Shown here: piece after piece, positions 61,689-64,000 of the stretch
Layout of the letters: the number at the start of each line of letters is the position of its first letter
Numbering within the stretch: the stretch's first letter is position 1
NCBI RefSeq assembly: GCF_002899895.1
Contig: NZ_PPEI02000002.1
Span: 434,001 to 498,000, forward strand
Reading direction: 5' to 3'
Source: Chryseobacterium oncorhynchi
GTDB lineage: Bacteria > Bacteroidota > Bacteroidia > Flavobacteriales > Weeksellaceae
DNA length: 64,000 nt
Notes under the pieces: model-generated
The model's input: the letters and a program-made list of their open reading frames with translations, nothing else
Databases searched by the model: none
Told to the model about the DNA's origin: nothing
Program-made: the position numbers and the translations under genes

Positions 61689-61737
61689 GTAAAAAGTATT
61701 AATGTATTTATGACTTAAAATCAGAAATACTTTTTAC
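61689..61737. repeat. 12-bp inverted repeat between purM and purN
   Basis: GTAAAAAGTATT (61689-61700) and complement (61726-61737), perfect, 25-nt spacer. Immediately upstream of the purN ATG in the minus direction. Confidence 0.5.
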
Positions 61738-61751
61738 GTTCATACATTTAT

Positions 61752-62744
61752 TTATAGTGATAAATTAATTTTCTCTGCTCTTTCTGTGATCTCACCAATT
61801 TCGTAAGCATCATCTAAAAGGTGTAATACTTTTTCAGCATGCTCAACATCTACTACGATGATCATCCCAACACCCATATTGAATGTTCCGAACATTTCTT
61901 CACGAGTAACTCCACCTCTTTTTTCCAGTTCAAGCATTACACTTGGAATTCTGATTTTTGAACCGTCGATAGAAGCACAAAGCCCTTCAGGGATGATTCT
62001 TGGAACGTTTTCGTAAAGTCCACCACCTGTAATATGAGCAATCCCTCCTACTTTTACTTCTTCCAATACTTTATGAATATCCTTGAAATATAATCTTGTT
62101 GGAACTAAAAGGGTTTCATATAAAGGTTTTCCTTCAAACTCCTCTTCGAAGTTCGGGAATACTTTTCTTACTAAAGAGAATCCATTTGAATGGAATCCTG
62201 AGCTTGGTAATGCAATAATTTTGTTACCTGGTTTAATGTTGGAACCATCAATGATTTGGTCCTTTTCCACGATTCCTACACAGAACCCTGCAACATCATA
62301 ATCTCCTGGCTGGTACATTCCCGGCATTTCAGCAGTTTCTCCACCAATTAATGCACAGTTGTTATCCTTACAAGCTTTCACCATTCCTAAAACGATCTCA
62401 GCTGCAATTTCAGAATCAAGTTTCCCACAAGCTAAATAATCTAAAAAGAATAATGGCTTAGCACCGTGACAAAGAATATCATTGGCACACATGGCGAAAC
62501 AATCTACACCAATAGAGTCGTATTTTTTAGTATCCAAAGCTACTTTCAGCTTTGTTCCTACTCCATCTGTTCCTGAAACAAGAACCGGATTTTTATATCC
62601 TCCGATCTCATAGAAAGCACCAAAACTTCCCAAGTGATTCAATACATTGGAGTTGTGGGTTTCACCGACCGCTTTTTTGATCTTGTCAACCGTTTTGTAT
62701 CCTTCTTCTTTGTCTACTCCTGCTGATTTGTAAGTGTTGCTCAT
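61752..62744 (-). CDS. purM: Phosphoribosylformylglycinamidine cyclo-ligase PurM
   Basis: A 330-residue AIR synthetase that closes the imidazole ring with ATP. VLVSGTDGVGTKLKVA (ATP/Mg loop), DCFAMCANDILCHGAKPLFFLDYLACGKL, IGGETAEMPGMY and HITGGGLYENVPRIIPEGL are conserved blocks. Length normal. First gene of the minus-strand pur series as seen here; the gap ahead of it contains a heptad tandem repeat and the FMN-reductase terminator, so its own promoter should lie at about 62745-62870. Confidence 0.97.
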   Translation of the reverse strand: MSNTYKSAGVDKEEGYKTVDKIKKAVGETHNSNVLNHLGSFGAFYEIGGYKNPVLVSGTDGVGTKLKVALDTKKYDSIGVDCFAMCANDILCHGAKPLFFLDYLACGKLDSEIAAEIVLGMVKACKDNNCALIGGETAEMPGMYQPGDYDVAGFCVGIVEKDQIIDGSNIKPGNKIIALPSSGFHSNGFSLVRKVFPNFEEEFEGKPLYETLLVPTRLYFKDIHKVLEEVKVGGIAHITGGGLYENVPRIIPEGLCASIDGSKIRIPSVMLELEKRGGVTREEMFGTFNMGVGMIIVVDVEHAEKVLHLLDDAYEIGEITERAEKINLSL

Positions 62745-62752
62745 GTCTGCTT

Positions 62753-62820
62753 AGATTTTTAGATTTCAGATTTCAGATTTCAGATTTCAGATGATTAATT
62801 GTCTTGCATCTGACGTCTTG
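62753..62820. repeat. AGATTTC heptad tandem repeat upstream of purM
   Basis: Four exact copies of AGATTTC (62761-62788) plus a partial copy, followed by GCATCTGACGTCTTGTGTCTT-like words shared with the 57958 element. It occupies the purM leader or promoter region. Confidence 0.55.
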
Positions 62821-62873
62821 TGTCTTCTTATCTTTTAATATTTCAATTACTTTTATACTCGATTTTAAAAAAC

Positions 62874-62905
62874 AAAAAAGCCGACAATCTTTTCAGATTA
62901 TCGGC
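62874..62905 (-). terminator. FMN reductase terminator
   Basis: Minus transcript: GCCGAUAAUCU, GAAA tetraloop, AGAUUGUCGGC (one U-G pair), then a U-run (plus arms 62880-62890 and 62895-62905). 129 bp past the FMN reductase stop. Confidence 0.78.
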
Positions 62906-63034
62906 CGTTATTTTATCTCAGAATTTCAGAGTCCACAATTTTCCCTTTATGAGAAAAACATTGTTTATAGGAGGTCTGAATTTTCATCTCTTTTCTTTTT
63001 GCAAAAATAGTAATTTTAAATGAATATTCAAATT

Positions 63035-63586
63035 CTATTTTTCAAGGATAGTTTCAATGGCCGCAATCTTCTTGATTTTTTCCTTTAATTCACTGTTTTT
63101 CTCTTCATTAGAAATTTTTTGTTCAGCTTTATCAAAGTTATCATTAAAGAAAGGAAGAGAGAAAGTTTCTACCACATTTCCACCGTGGAAAGGGAAACGC
63201 TTTGATGCTGCATCCAAAACTCCTGCACCACCTCTACCTCCCGGAGATGTAGCCATCAATAGCATTGGCACTTCATTCCACACTGTTCTGTCTTTGATTC
63301 TGGACACCCAGTCGAACACATTTTTGAATGCCGTAGAGTAAGTTCCGTTATGTTCTGCCAAAGCAACCAGCAATACGTTTGCTCCATCGATCTTAGCAGC
63401 AAAGTCATGAGCTTCCTGAGGCACACCACCTGCTAATTCTCTTTCATGTTTATAAATTGGCATTTCGAAAGGGTTCAGATCCACTACTTCTACTTCTGCA
63501 TTTTCAAATAATGTTGATGCATAGGCTACCAGCTGTTTATTCATTGAAACGTCTGAATTACTTCCTGCTATTGCTAAAATTTTCAT
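63035..63586 (-). CDS. NADPH-dependent FMN reductase
   Basis: A 183-residue flavodoxin-like oxidoreductase. ILAIAGSNSDVSMNKQL is the FMN phosphate loop, ALAEHNGTYSTAFKNVFDWVSRI the second FMN contact region, and MATSPGGRGGAGVLDAA the third, as in NAD(P)H:FMN reductases (azobenzene/chromate reductase group). It reduces FMN or quinone-type acceptors with NADPH. It lies 104 bp from a pirin gene; FMN-reductase and pirin (quercetinase-like) neighbours are common and suggest quinone or aromatic stress, an inference. Confidence 0.92.
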   Translation of the reverse strand: MKILAIAGSNSDVSMNKQLVAYASTLFENAEVEVVDLNPFEMPIYKHERELAGGVPQEAHDFAAKIDGANVLLVALAEHNGTYSTAFKNVFDWVSRIKDRTVWNEVPMLLMATSPGGRGGAGVLDAASKRFPFHGGNVVETFSLPFFNDNFDKAEQKISNEEKNSELKEKIKKIAAIETILEK

Positions 63587-63676
63587 ATGTAGTATTTATT
63601 TTTAAGTTATACCAAACCACCATTCACAAGAATTCTGTAAATCGTGATTTGATACTATTTTTAATTTTTAAGAATA

Positions 63677-63684
63677 CAAATTTA
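63677..63684 (-). promoter_or_regulatory. -7 box (TAAATTTG) for FMN reductase gene
   Basis: Exact TAnnTTTG on the minus strand between the pirin stop and the FMN reductase ATG (90 nt before it). Confidence 0.4.
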
Positions 63685-63689
63685 GTTTT

Positions 63690-64000
63690 TTATTTAAGAT
63701 AAGATGGCAATTCCATTGGGACTTCCATTAATAATATTTCGGTGTCTTCTACCGCTTCAATATTAAAACTTTGTGTATCCCAGATTCCCAAACCGTCTCT
63801 TTCATTAAGGACACGATCTCCTACTTTTGCACTTCCTTTTAAAACAAAAGCATAGACTCCGTTTCCTTTTTTGTTCAACATATAGTTTTTGCCATTTCCT
63901 TTTTTGAAGTTAGCCAAATTGAACCAGGCATCCTGATGAATCCAAACTCCATCATCATTTTTATTTGGAGATAAAATCTGTTGGAATCCATTAATTTTTT
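63690..64000 (-). CDS. Pirin-family protein, C-terminal part (cut by window edge)
   Basis: Only the last 103 or so residues are in the window. Reading in from the edge, the frame gives LSPNKNDDGVWIHQDAWFNL and then GVYAFVLKGSAKVGDRVLNERDGLGIWDT, which is the second cupin of pirin/YhhW proteins (SPx...IHQDA, VxxGxxxL.xGDGxxI). It ends EVPMELPSYLK. Pirins are iron-binding cupins; some cleave quercetin. The start lies beyond position 64000, so a TTG at 63917 is not the true start. Confidence 0.88.
   Translation of the reverse strand, partial: KINGFQQILSPNKNDDGVWIHQDAWFNLANFKKGNGKNYMLNKKGNGVYAFVLKGSAKVGDRVLNERDGLGIWDTQSFNIEAVEDTEILLMEVPMELPSYLK

Noticed and set aside
62761-62793. AGATTTC tandem array as a CRISPR remnant
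   Set aside because: The unit is only 7 bp, contiguous and without spacers; no cas genes in the window.
63690-63917. Short complete protein starting at TTG 63917
   Set aside because: The frame stays open to the window edge and encodes the pirin motif IHQDA upstream of that TTG, so it is the tail of a longer gene.

Overview
The window looks like a chromosomal segment of a Flavobacteriia bacterium, most likely Chryseobacterium or a close relative. The basis is an AT-rich sequence, start codons without clear Shine-Dalgarno sites, many TAnnTTTG boxes (the Bacteroidetes -7 promoter element) just upstream of genes, two secreted proteins with type IX secretion (T9SS) C-terminal sorting domains, a fused SecDF, and the family content (TonB receptor with carboxypeptidase-regulatory-like N-domain, OMP lipoproteins, bifunctional RelA/SpoT). 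There are no rRNA or tRNA genes, prophage, insertion sequences or CRISPR arrays that I can see. It is mostly housekeeping sequence with small, interesting accessory pieces in the gaps. Ten annotated starts were moved inward from the longest possible reading frame, where the long version began in a promoter box or lacked the family N-terminus or signal peptide.

Layout. 0-8 kb: acetate/propionate activation block: two tiny membrane proteins, a symporter-histidine kinase fusion (CrbS/CbrA type), a receiver-only response regulator, a PrpE-like and an Acs acyl-CoA synthetase. 8-13 kb: Rel stringent-response enzyme coupled to NhaA, then YihY. 13-19 kb: RlmH and TrmL (both SPOUT methyltransferases, tail to tail), TatA-PAP2-TPR operon, a lipoprotein, and a Tet-type MFS exporter. 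19-27 kb: SecDF, a T9SS-secreted glucose/sorbosone dehydrogenase-like protein, HemN, a Ycf48-like propeller and an APC permease. 27-34 kb: PnuC with a Gly/Asn/Ser-rich lipoprotein, DapF, MltG, and a TonB-dependent receptor. 34-38 kb: five-gene minus-strand cluster (aminotransferase, membrane protein, GalE, methyltransferase, nucleotidyltransferase), probably surface glycan. 38-49 kb: T9SS subtilase, PEP carboxylase, Crp-type regulator, peptide deformylase, lipoamide dehydrogenase divergent from an HxlR regulator, YqhD aldehyde reductase, small lipoproteins and an SGNH hydrolase. 49-55 kb: DEAD helicase, ABC1 kinase, two cold-shock proteins, a 56-codon Cys-rich leader peptide, and a GNAT-nitrilase fusion. 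56-63 kb: guaA, purD, purH, purN, purM on the minus strand. The right edge holds an FMN reductase and a truncated pirin.

Most noteworthy points: (1) an orphan six-cysteine peptide with a double-glycine-like leader (52894-53064) behind two 14-bp direct repeats; (2) two dyads of identical TACTT-N9-AAGTA architecture, 32 bp centre to centre, between lpd and an HxlR regulator; (3) the symporter-kinase paired with a receiver that has no DNA-binding domain next to acs; (4) several genes whose -7 box lies only 5-7 nt before the ATG, predicting leaderless mRNAs; (5) long perfect inverted repeats ahead of acs, the TonB receptor and inside the pur cluster, and several families of dispersed intergenic repeats; (6) terminators whose stems are complete only in the transcribed strand because of G-U pairs.
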